Shown here: positions 15,899 to 22,530 of the stretch, piece by piece
Position numbering within the stretch: the first letter of the stretch is position 1
Layout of the letters: each line of letters opens with the position of its first letter
From: CAZMCT01 sp964564785
GTDB taxonomy: Bacteria; Planctomycetota; Phycisphaerae; UBA1845; Fen-1342
Reading direction: 5' to 3'
Length of the DNA stretch: 28,905 bases
NCBI GenBank assembly: GCA_964564785.1
Contig: CAZMCT010000036.1
Coordinates: 1 to 28,905 of the forward strand
Position numbers and translations under genes: made by a program
Notes under the pieces: model-generated
Told to the model about the DNA's origin: nothing
Databases searched by the model: none
The model's input: only the letters and a program-made list of their open reading frames with translations

Positions 15899-16069
15899 GG
15901 GTGGCGCAGTCCAAGCCTCGCGCCAGCGATGGGTGGCACGGTCCAAGCGTCGCGACCGCGACGCGCCGGGCCGTGGGCTTCCATACGCCACGGCCGCCAC
16001 CCACAAAACCTTCCCACGAACACACCACGGCCCTGCGCGGCTGCGCCGCTTCGGACCGTGCCACCCATC
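15899..16069 (+). mobile_element. Palindromic MITE-like element, copy 2 (family A)
   Basis: A 171-bp block lies in the convergent gap between the phosphoesterase and the dehydrogenase. It is inverted relative to copy 1. The 17-bp ends GATGGGTGGCACGGTCC (15928-15944) and GGACCGTGCCACCCATC (16053-16069) are perfect inverted repeats. A second pair, GGGCCGTGG (15968-15976) and CCACGGCCC (16025-16033), continues the arms, so 15928-16069 can fold into one long hairpin. An extra direct copy, GGGTGGCGCAGTCC (15899-15912), sits 32 bp outside the left end, the same offset as in copy 1. No coding potential is credible. The 31 bp on its left and 25 bp on its right are plain. Confidence 0.78.
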
Positions 16070-16094
16070 CTCTTCAGCGTTCGCCGCGGGCGGG

Positions 16095-17051
16095 TCAATT
16101 CACGGCGTTGCAGACCTTTCCCGTGTTTTTGTACTCCCGCACGATCCGAACCGTCTCCTCGGCGACGGCCGTCTGCGCCTGTTCGGTCGACGCGCCGATA
16201 TGGTGCGTAACGTAGACATTCGGCACATCCGCCAGGGCCGAGTCGACCTCCTTCGCGTCGGCGGCGGGCTCGCTGTCGAAGACGTCGAGCCCGGCGGCCC
16301 GGATCTTCTTCTCGCGGAGGGCCTGAATCAGGGCCGGCTCGTCGACGACCGACGCGCGGCTGGTGTTGATCAGCACCGCGTGCGGCTTCATGGTCGCCAG
16401 CCGGGCGGCGTTCACCAGGTGCTTCGTATCGCCGGTCCCGGGCACGTGCAGCGTGATGTAGTCGGCCTCTTTGAAGATCTGCTCGAGCGTTGCACGGCGG
16501 CAGGCCGGGTGATCGGCCGGCTTGAGGTCGGGCACGATGTCGTAGAAGAGCACCTGCATGTCGAACGCGAGGGCCCGGCGGGCGACCTCGCTGCCGATCC
16601 GCCCCACGCCGACAATGCCGAGCGTGCTGCCCTTCAGCCCGCGGGCCTTGCTGTATTCCTTCTTGTTCCATTTGCGGCCGCGCAGGTCGATCACGTTGTC
16701 CGCGATCCGGCGGTCGAGCGCGATCATGTGGCCGAAGACCAGTTCGGCCACCGCCACCGCGTTCATCCCCGGGCAGTTCGAGACCTTCACGCCCCGCTCG
16801 CTGGCGGCCTTGACATCAATCGTGTCGTAGCCCGAACCGGCCCGGATGATCACCTTCAGGCTCTTGCCGGCCTTGAGCGTGTCAGCCGTGACTTTCGTCG
16901 AGCGGACGATCAGTATCGTCGGGTCATATTCCGCCACGCGCTTGGTCAGCGACTCGTCCTTGAGTTCGGGCTCGCAAGTCACATCGGGGGTGAGCTTCTT
17001 CAGCTCGTCGATACCGAAGCTCTCGAATTTGTCGGCGATCAGGATTTTCAT
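16095..17051 (-). CDS. serA: D-3-phosphoglycerate dehydrogenase-like 2-hydroxyacid dehydrogenase (short form)
   Basis: 318 residues, a short form without the C-terminal ACT domain. It would oxidise 3-phosphoglycerate with NAD to start serine synthesis, or reduce a related 2-keto acid. Visible motifs are the substrate-binding IRAGSGYDTIDVKAASERG, the Rossmann GVGRIGSEVARRAL, the catalytic Arg in NTSRASVVDEPAL, the Glu in GLDVFDSEP and the catalytic His in HHIGASTEQAQ. The RAGxGxDxIDVxAAxxxG and NCPGMNAVAVAEL blocks favour SerA over lactate or glyoxylate types, but related hydroxyacid dehydrogenases remain possible. The ATG at 17051 has GAGG six bases upstream; the frame stays open far 5' but those codons overlap the promoter. 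It has its own promoter at 17125-17154. Confidence 0.87.
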   Translation of the reverse strand: MKILIADKFESFGIDELKKLTPDVTCEPELKDESLTKRVAEYDPTILIVRSTKVTADTLKAGKSLKVIIRAGSGYDTIDVKAASERGVKVSNCPGMNAVAVAELVFGHMIALDRRIADNVIDLRGRKWNKKEYSKARGLKGSTLGIVGVGRIGSEVARRALAFDMQVLFYDIVPDLKPADHPACRRATLEQIFKEADYITLHVPGTGDTKHLVNAARLATMKPHAVLINTSRASVVDEPALIQALREKKIRAAGLDVFDSEPAADAKEVDSALADVPNVYVTHHIGASTEQAQTAVAEETVRIVREYKNTGKVCNAVN

Positions 17052-17073
17052 AGCTGTCCTCGCCAGGACCATC

Positions 17074-17111
17074 GCTCGGGCCGAGCGGGCGTGGGACGGT
17101 CCGACCACGCG
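17074..17111 (-). promoter_or_regulatory. Two adjacent hairpins in the dehydrogenase leader
   Basis: GCTCGG-G-CCGAGC (17074-17086) and GCGTGG-N10-CCACGC (17089-17111) lie back to back between the predicted start of transcription (about 17118) and the GAGG ribosome site (17058-17061). They make the short leader of about 67 nt highly structured. Whether this controls serA or only reflects GC-rich sequence is not known. Confidence 0.4.
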
Positions 17112-17124
17112 GGCTCGCCACGCA

Positions 17125-17154
17125 GTATAAGCGGGTGCCGCGCCGCCCACCAAA
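17125..17154 (-). promoter_or_regulatory. Sigma-70-like promoter for the serA-like gene
   Basis: On the minus strand TTGGTG (17154 to 17149) and TATACT (17130 to 17125) are 18 nt apart, about 75 nt upstream of the ATG at 17051. Both are close to consensus and stand out in this GC-rich region. Confidence 0.55.
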
Positions 17155-17252
17155 CCCGCATTCGCCGCCGCGCATTGCCGTTGCCCTAACCGCCCGGTAC
17201 GCTGACTCCCCTCGCGTCGCGCGTCTACCGGAAACTGCACGTCGCGGTCGGA

Positions 17253-18077
17253 ATGCAATGCGCGCGTGACGGCCTGCCCATGACCCACCGCCTTGTGCCG
17301 GCACGCTTCCTCGATCCTCGCCCGGCCGCCGAGGCCGCCGCGCAGCCCATCGCCGACGCCGTCAACATCCCGCTCGCCGAGCTCACCGGCCGGATGCACG
17401 AATTGCCGCCCCGCGCACACACGATCCTGGTCGCCGCCGCGCCCGAGCTTGCGGAGCGCACCGTCGAGCTCCTGGAGGCCGCCGGCCGTCACGCGGCCGC
17501 AACCGACGATTTCCACCGGGCGGAGTCACCCGGTGAAGTCATCGGCCGGCTCTGGCATCCCACGCCGTGGCTCGAGACTGGTGTTGCCGCCCTCGAACCC
17601 GGCCGGGCGCTCGACCTGGCGTGCGGCACCGGGCGTGACGCGGTGTTCCTGGCGGCCGCCGGCTGGCGGGTCACGGCCGTCGACGTGCTCCCCGATGCGA
17701 TCGAGCGCGGCCGCGACCTGGAGCGGCGGTACGCCCCGGGCGCGGTGCCCATCCAGTGGCGTGTGGCCGATCTCGAGCGCGCGTTCCAGCCGGACGGGGG
17801 GCCATTCGACCTGGTGTGCTGCTGCCGTTATTTCCGCCGGGAGCTGGTGCGGGCGGCGGCGGAGTGGCTGCGGCCCGGCGGCAGCGTGCTCCTCGAGTGT
17901 TTCACACGTGAGCACCAGCAGCGCTTCGGCCGCCCGGCGGGGGCCGAGCGTGTGCCGCTGCCGGGCGAATTACCCGCGCTGCTCGCGCCGCTGGAGGTCG
18001 TCGCCTACGCCGAGGGTCTACACGAGGGCGTGTACACGGCGCGACTCTGGGCCCGTCGCTCATCGCGGCAGGTCTGA
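17253..18077 (+). CDS. Rhodanese-like domain fused to a SAM-dependent methyltransferase
   Basis: 274 residues. Residues about 14-85 follow the rhodanese pattern (FLDPRPAAEAAAQPIADAVNIPLAEL, the 'D.R...E...GHI.GA.niP' motif). However, the active-site loop that should carry Cys reads AAAPELAERT (61-70), so sulfurtransferase activity is unlikely. Residues about 95-265 are a class I methyltransferase: motif I LDLACGTGRDA (120-130), an acidic end of strand 2 at VD (143-144), and FDLVCCCRYFRRELV as motif IV. It resembles TehB/UbiE-like enzymes; the acceptor is unknown. The ATG at 17253 is used; a second at 17280 starts just before the conserved part, and neither has a clear ribosome site. It is convergent with the gene at 18117 and divergent from serA. 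Confidence 0.82.
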   Translation: MQCARDGLPMTHRLVPARFLDPRPAAEAAAQPIADAVNIPLAELTGRMHELPPRAHTILVAAAPELAERTVELLEAAGRHAAATDDFHRAESPGEVIGRLWHPTPWLETGVAALEPGRALDLACGTGRDAVFLAAAGWRVTAVDVLPDAIERGRDLERRYAPGAVPIQWRVADLERAFQPDGGPFDLVCCCRYFRRELVRAAAEWLRPGGSVLLECFTREHQQRFGRPAGAERVPLPGELPALLAPLEVVAYAEGLHEGVYTARLWARRSSRQV

Positions 18078-18116
18078 CTTCTCCGCGGACCGCTGCGGCA
18101 TTCCGAACCCTTGCGG

Positions 18117-19355
18117 TCAGATCGGCGGGCCCTCGGTGCTCCACGCCGGATCGGCGCTTTCCACGCTCCCGTCGCTGCCGAGCACACCGTCGGGGCCGCC
18201 GGCCCGGTTGTTGAGCGATTGCCCGCTGCCTTCGTCCATCAGCCAGTCCCCCACCAGGCCCGACCCGCTGCCGCCCAGGTCGACGTTCCAGCTCGCCGCG
18301 ATCTCGGCGTCGCTCCGCGCCACGCTCCACAGCCGCACGGCCGCCACGCGCCCCCGCAGCCCCATGCCGATCGTGAGGCGCGTGAACTCGATCGGCCCCA
18401 AGACGGCCGCGCTGCTGAGCGGCACGCCGTTGAGGTACACCGTCAGCGTGCCCGGCGCGTTCGGATCATTCGGGTCGTCCGGATCGTTCGGGTCGCTTGC
18501 GCCCGGCGCGAACGTGACGGCGATGTGGCGCCACGCATCCGCGAGCCCGGTCGCGGTCGCCTCGGTCGTGCTCGAACCGACGCGGACGCGGAGCGTGTTC
18601 TGGGCCGGCGCAACCTCGACGCTCAGCGCCCCGCTGCCGAGCGTGGCAACCGTGCCCCCGTCGCTCTCCGCCCGCACCCACGCCTCGAGCGTCAGGGCCT
18701 CGAACGACCCGCTCGTAAGCAGCAGCGTAGCCAGGCTCGAACCGTTGAATTGCAGCGCGCCCTGACGGCTCGTGACCGTGATGGTGGTCTCCGTCGTGTC
18801 CTCGACTCCGCCGCGCGTGACCACACGCAGCGTCACGGTATACGTGCCGGCGCTCGTGTAGCGATGCTGCGGCGCGGCCTGCCGGGAGGTCTGCCCGTCA
18901 CCGAAGTCCCAATAATAATCGAAGATTTCGTCGTCCGGGGCGTTGCTGCCCGTGCCGTCGAACTGCACGTCGAGCGGCGCCGTGCCGCTCGTTCGGTCGG
19001 CGCTGATGACGGCCGTCGCGGAAACCCCTGCCGCGCGGACGTCGATTCGCGCGGTCCCCTCCTCGTTGACCGGGTCCACCACCCGCAGTTCCACGGTGTA
19101 GCGGCCGGGATCGGCGAACGTGTGCGTCACCCGCTCGCCCGAGCCGCTCGAACCGTCGCCAAACGTCCACCAATACGTCAGCGGCCCGCCGTTGACCGAG
19201 GTCGATGCGCTGCCGGTGAAGGTGACGCTCAATGGGGCCGGACCAACCGAGGTCGAGTAGCCGATCACGGCGGTGACGGGCGCGTCATCGGTCTGCGGCT
19301 GCGGACAACCGGCGATCAGCACGAGAGTTACGGCGGCCAAAACGCGGGCACGCAT
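18117..19355 (-). CDS. Lipoprotein with two PKD domains and a LamG domain
   Basis: 412 residues. The signal VLAAVTLVLIAGC places a lipidated Cys at residue 17. Two PKD domains follow (about 24-108 and 112-200), each with the hallmark WWTFGDGSS or YYWDFGDGQTS and a closing TYTVTLRV strand. Then comes a LamG/concanavalin-like domain (about 205-405), with LTLEAWVRAE, WRHIAVTF, VYLNGVPL and GRVAAVRLWSVARS. Such proteins bind carbohydrate or protein at the cell surface; no catalytic residue is visible. An Asp-Pro-Asn tract (DPNDPDDPNDPN, about 284-295) interrupts the LamG domain and is encoded by a short DNA direct repeat at 18462-18494. The ATG at 19355 has GAGGA seven bases upstream. It is convergent with the methyltransferase fusion and 72 nt downstream of the glycan operon, and may be read with it. 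Confidence 0.88.
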   Translation of the reverse strand: MRARVLAAVTLVLIAGCPQPQTDDAPVTAVIGYSTSVGPAPLSVTFTGSASTSVNGGPLTYWWTFGDGSSGSGERVTHTFADPGRYTVELRVVDPVNEEGTARIDVRAAGVSATAVISADRTSGTAPLDVQFDGTGSNAPDDEIFDYYWDFGDGQTSRQAAPQHRYTSAGTYTVTLRVVTRGGVEDTTETTITVTSRQGALQFNGSSLATLLLTSGSFEALTLEAWVRAESDGGTVATLGSGALSVEVAPAQNTLRVRVGSSTTEATATGLADAWRHIAVTFAPGASDPNDPDDPNDPNAPGTLTVYLNGVPLSSAAVLGPIEFTRLTIGMGLRGRVAAVRLWSVARSDAEIAASWNVDLGGSGSGLVGDWLMDEGSGQSLNNRAGGPDGVLGSDGSVESADPAWSTEGPPI

Positions 19356-19427
19356 CGGGCGTTCCTCGAAACGGCTCGCGGTGCGCCCCGGCACCACGCG
19401 TCCGGGGACCACCGCAGGACGGGCGAA

Positions 19428-20333
19428 TTATACGAAACGCAGCGCCTGTCCGGCCATCGCGACCGCGGTGGCGCGCCTCGGGACGGTCCGCCGGGGGACG
19501 AGCAGGACGAAGTCATACGCCAGCCAGCGGACCAGCGTCCGCCACGCTTCGGCCAGCGGCCAGCGCGCGAGGCGGGCCATGAGCGGGCTGCGGGCGAATT
19601 TCTCCGGCTGCACGCGCCAGCCGCGGCGTTCGGTGAAGCGGCGGAACTTGGCCGCGCTATAGAACGTGTGCCGCGAGACGGGGAAGCGGTAGCGTCGTCC
19701 GAACAGCCGCGCGGCGACCCAACAGCGGGCCGGCGTCGGCAGGAGCGCGATCAGCGGCAGCTTGAACAGCGGGTCGCAGCGGGCCATCCGCAGCGCGGTG
19801 CCGGTGTCGATGACCGCGACCCCTGTCGGTCGCAGGACCCGCAACAGCTCGCCGAAGAAGAAATCCAGGTTGTCGACGATCTCCAGCACCGAGAGGCACA
19901 GAACGACGTCGAAGCTGGCGGACGGAAACGGCCAGCGACGGGTGCAGTCGGCGAGGACGCAGTCCAGATCTGGTCCGGCGGCGAGCGCGGCCTTCAACGC
20001 GGCATAATCGTGATCGAACTTGTCCGCGGCGACGCAGGCGGCGCCGCGGGCGCACAGCGCGACCGCGTCGCCGCCGTAGGCCGCGCCCATGTCCAGCACG
20101 CGACGACCGATCAGCGGTCCGAAGCGGGTCTCCAGCTCGTCGGCGAGCATCAGCCCGCGCTCGAACAGACTGGTGCGCCAGCGGCGTGCGGCCGGATCGG
20201 GCCGAGTGGCGTCGATGGCGGCGTGGAAGCGGGCGCGGAACGCGGTGACGCGCGATGGGCCAGGCGCCGCCGGCGGCGCGGCCGGGCGCGTCGGGGTCGT
20301 CGCGGGCGCCTTGTTCAGCATCGTGACCATCAT
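19428..20333 (-). CDS. Class I SAM-dependent methyltransferase of the glycan operon
   Basis: 301 residues. A low-complexity Pro/Ala N-terminus (10-27) precedes the methyltransferase fold. Motif I is VLDMGAAYGGDAVAL (79-93), AADKF (102-106) ends strand 2, LADC (127-130) is the adenine region, and FDVVLCLSVLEIVDNLDFFFGELLRVLRPTG (141-171, in pieces) is the usual motif IV to helix D run. The C-terminal 60 residues are basic and amphipathic (LARWPLAEAWRTLVRWLAYDFVLLV), possibly membrane-associated. The ATG at 20333 overlaps the TGA of the upstream gene (ATGA), with GGGAG just before it, so translation is probably coupled. It is the fourth and last gene of the operon, and methylation of the glycan or of its lipid carrier is the likely role; the acceptor is not known. 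Confidence 0.87.
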   Translation of the reverse strand: MMVTMLNKAPATTPTRPAAPPAAPGPSRVTAFRARFHAAIDATRPDPAARRWRTSLFERGLMLADELETRFGPLIGRRVLDMGAAYGGDAVALCARGAACVAADKFDHDYAALKAALAAGPDLDCVLADCTRRWPFPSASFDVVLCLSVLEIVDNLDFFFGELLRVLRPTGVAVIDTGTALRMARCDPLFKLPLIALLPTPARCWVAARLFGRRYRFPVSRHTFYSAAKFRRFTERRGWRVQPEKFARSPLMARLARWPLAEAWRTLVRWLAYDFVLLVPRRTVPRRATAVAMAGQALRFV

Positions 20334-21451
20334 GGCACTCCCGTCAGCCGCTTGATCTGCGCCCAACCCACCGGGCCCAGCGCGCTCTTGACCCGGTACT
20401 TCAGCCCATCCGTGAAGCGCTCGGCCGCCAGGGCGGCCCGCGCCGCCGTGCCCCACGCGGCCGCGAAGGTGATCTGTCGTCGGGCGTGCTTCGTCCAGCG
20501 GCGTTTGTATTCCTCGTCCCCGCGGAGAAAGTCGTAGCATCGCAGCCCCTCACCGATCGCGCCCGCGATGCTCGCGGCCAGCAGCACGACGCCCGGGCTG
20601 GCGATCGGGGCGGCCGGATCCCAACCCATCTGATAGAAGCTCGCGGTGCGGCCGTAGTGAAAGGCGAGCAGCACGCCCACGGTCTGCCCGCCGGCCTCGA
20701 GCCGCCAGGCCCGGGTCCAACCACGCTCGGCCGCCCGGCGGCAGAACGCGTGCAGAAAGGCCCGCTTCTGCGGGTTGCCGAAGTTGCCCGCCCGGTGATC
20801 ACGCTGCCAGCGGCGGGCGTGCAGATCGAACAGCCGCTCGAGTGCTGCGGCCACCTCGTCGGACGCGCGGGCCACGCACACCGCCGAATCCGCCTGCGCG
20901 TCGAACGCCCGCCGCCGCCGGCGCACGTGGTAGCGCATGTTCGCCGACAGACCGGCGACGAAGGCCTCCCACGTGTCCGGGAGATCCACATAGGGCAGCA
21001 CCTCGGCCGGCCGTTCCGTCACGGTCCACCCGCGTTCGGCCGCCCGGTCGCGGAGGCGCGCGAGCAGCGGGCCCTCGTCGTCGAGTGCTGTGAAGGCCAG
21101 CGCGTCGCAGCCGGCCTCGGCCTCGATGTGCTCCAACAACGCCGTGATCACGCGGGCCTCGTCCTCGGTCCGACACAGCGCGCCCAGGTGGTCGCCGCTC
21201 ACCCCCGCCCCGCCCGCCAGCTCGAGCCGCCGACCGGCCCGGCAGCCGGCCAGCAGCCCGATCGGCTCCCGCGCTTCCTCGACCAGCAACACCAGCGGAC
21301 GCCGCGCCGCGCCGACCGTTTCTCCCCACGATTGCACCCACTCGGCCGACTGGAATACGCTCGCCCCGGGCGTCGCCTCTGCCAGGCGCTGCCACGTCGC
21401 GGCCAGCCCGGGTGCAGCGTACTGATCGAGCTCGCGGACCGTCAGCGCCAT
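20330..21451 (-). CDS. CelD/FemAB-like GNAT acyltransferase (polysaccharide biosynthesis)
   Basis: 373 residues. Two tandem GNAT-like halves are expected in this family. The second (about 165-320) holds the conserved GLSANMRYHVRRRRR and the strongly diagnostic YDFLRGDEEYKRRWT (306-320). Homologues labelled BcsL/CelD or FemAB-like add acyl or amino-acyl groups in cellulose and exopolysaccharide loci, including exosortase-linked ones. No signal or membrane segment is seen, so it should act in the cytosol on lipid- or nucleotide-linked sugars. Its start (ATG 21451) lies 10 nt inside the deacetylase gene and its stop overlaps the methyltransferase start, so the three genes form one translational unit. 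Confidence 0.86.
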   Translation of the reverse strand: MALTVRELDQYAAPGLAATWQRLAEATPGASVFQSAEWVQSWGETVGAARRPLVLLVEEAREPIGLLAGCRAGRRLELAGGAGVSGDHLGALCRTEDEARVITALLEHIEAEAGCDALAFTALDDEGPLLARLRDRAAERGWTVTERPAEVLPYVDLPDTWEAFVAGLSANMRYHVRRRRRAFDAQADSAVCVARASDEVAAALERLFDLHARRWQRDHRAGNFGNPQKRAFLHAFCRRAAERGWTRAWRLEAGGQTVGVLLAFHYGRTASFYQMGWDPAAPIASPGVVLLAASIAGAIGEGLRCYDFLRGDEEYKRRWTKHARRQITFAAAWGTAARAALAAERFTDGLKYRVKSALGPVGWAQIKRLTGVP

Positions 21452-22458
21452 CCCTGCTGCCTCTGTCGGCGAATATCCAGAAAACCGCTGATCTCGGCCG
21501 CGAATCGCTCCGGCCCGTGTTCGCGGCCGATCCCGACCCGCGGCAGCGCGAGCGGGTCGTGCCCGTCGACGAAGCCGGGCCGCGTGGTCACCGCGTAGCG
21601 GACTTGCAGCTCGGCCAACACGCGTCGCTCGGGCGAGCCGAAATCGCCGGGCCCGCCGTTGGGGTAGGCGAAAAGACGCGGCGGCCGGCCCAGCCGCCGG
21701 GTGATTTCGCCGACGCTGCCGCGCACCTGGCGCCGCCGGACCTCATCGGTCTGCCAGCCGAGAACGGCGTGGTCGACCGTGTGCGGCGCGATCTCGTGCC
21801 CCTCGCCGGCCAGCGCCGCCACTTCGTCCCAGGTGAGCGGGCGCAGCGTGTCCAGAATCTCGGGCGCCAGGCCCGCCCGCAACACCGACTCGGCCGCGTC
21901 GAGCCGCGCGAGTTGCTCGACGCTCAGACGCTTGTGGCGGCCGGGCGTTTCGAGCAGCCAGGCCAGCTCGCCGCGCTCCGCCGGCGGGAGCAGCTCAGGG
22001 TTCCAACGCAGCAGGCGCGCCACGTCCGCGACCAGCAACCGGCCGCTCGTGACGTGGCCCGTCGCAATGAAAAACGTCGCCCGCAGCCCGCGCTCGGCAA
22101 GCAGCGGCCGCGCGTGGGTGAACACACAGGCCGCGACGTCGTCGAAGGTCAGCGCGAAGGCGGCGGAGCGCGGCCGCTCGGCCAGGGCGTCGGGCAGGTG
22201 CAGAACGGGGCCGAACCGCGTCAGGATGTCAAGCTGCCGGGCAAACTGCCCGGCGGTCACGAAATGCGGCGGCAGCCACGGGGCATCGCCCACCGCGTCG
22301 TCGCACACGCCGTGGTAGCACAGGATGCGCAGCCCGCCCTGCCGCTGAAAATGCAGCTTGAAGAAGCCGCAACGGTCCAACAGCCCGGCCGCGGCCGTCG
22401 CTGCCCGCGCAAACAACGGCGTCCCCTTGCGCCCAGCCCGGGCGTACGGTCTGGTCAT
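21442..22458 (-). CDS. Polysaccharide deacetylase (NodB-homology, carbohydrate esterase 4)
   Basis: 338 residues. CE4 enzymes remove N- or O-acetyl groups from polysaccharide with one metal ion. Motif 1 is FALTFDD (102-108; D106 base, D107 ligand). Motif 2 is HTVDH (226-230, metal-binding H226 and H230). The motif 3 block is FAYPNGGPGDFG (263-274). A long insert of about 90 residues (140-215) separates motifs 1 and 2. The conserved LRILCYHGV start (43-51) is typical of deacetylases in exopolysaccharide clusters. No clear signal peptide is seen: the N-terminus is basic with a short hydrophobic stretch (17-27), so the location is uncertain. GAGG six bases before the ATG supports the start. Second gene of the operon, it overlaps the next by 10 nt. 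Confidence 0.9.
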   Translation of the reverse strand: MTRPYARAGRKGTPLFARAATAAAGLLDRCGFFKLHFQRQGGLRILCYHGVCDDAVGDAPWLPPHFVTAGQFARQLDILTRFGPVLHLPDALAERPRSAAFALTFDDVAACVFTHARPLLAERGLRATFFIATGHVTSGRLLVADVARLLRWNPELLPPAERGELAWLLETPGRHKRLSVEQLARLDAAESVLRAGLAPEILDTLRPLTWDEVAALAGEGHEIAPHTVDHAVLGWQTDEVRRRQVRGSVGEITRRLGRPPRLFAYPNGGPGDFGSPERRVLAELQVRYAVTTRPGFVDGHDPLALPRVGIGREHGPERFAAEISGFLDIRRQRQQGWR

Positions 22459-22530
22459 GCGCGACCTCGCATCTCTGGACTTATCGGGTCCGTGCCCGAC
22501 GGACTGGATCGAGGGGCGCGGGTCGCCGCG

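Noticed and set aside
17052..17516. 155-residue N-terminal extension of the serA-like protein
   Set aside because: It overlaps the serA promoter and the divergent rhodanese-methyltransferase gene; the family starts at MKILIADKF.
18111..20537. Long open frame on the plus strand (808 codons)
   Set aside because: It runs antisense through a lipoprotein and a methyltransferase gene and has no recognisable motif or ribosome site.
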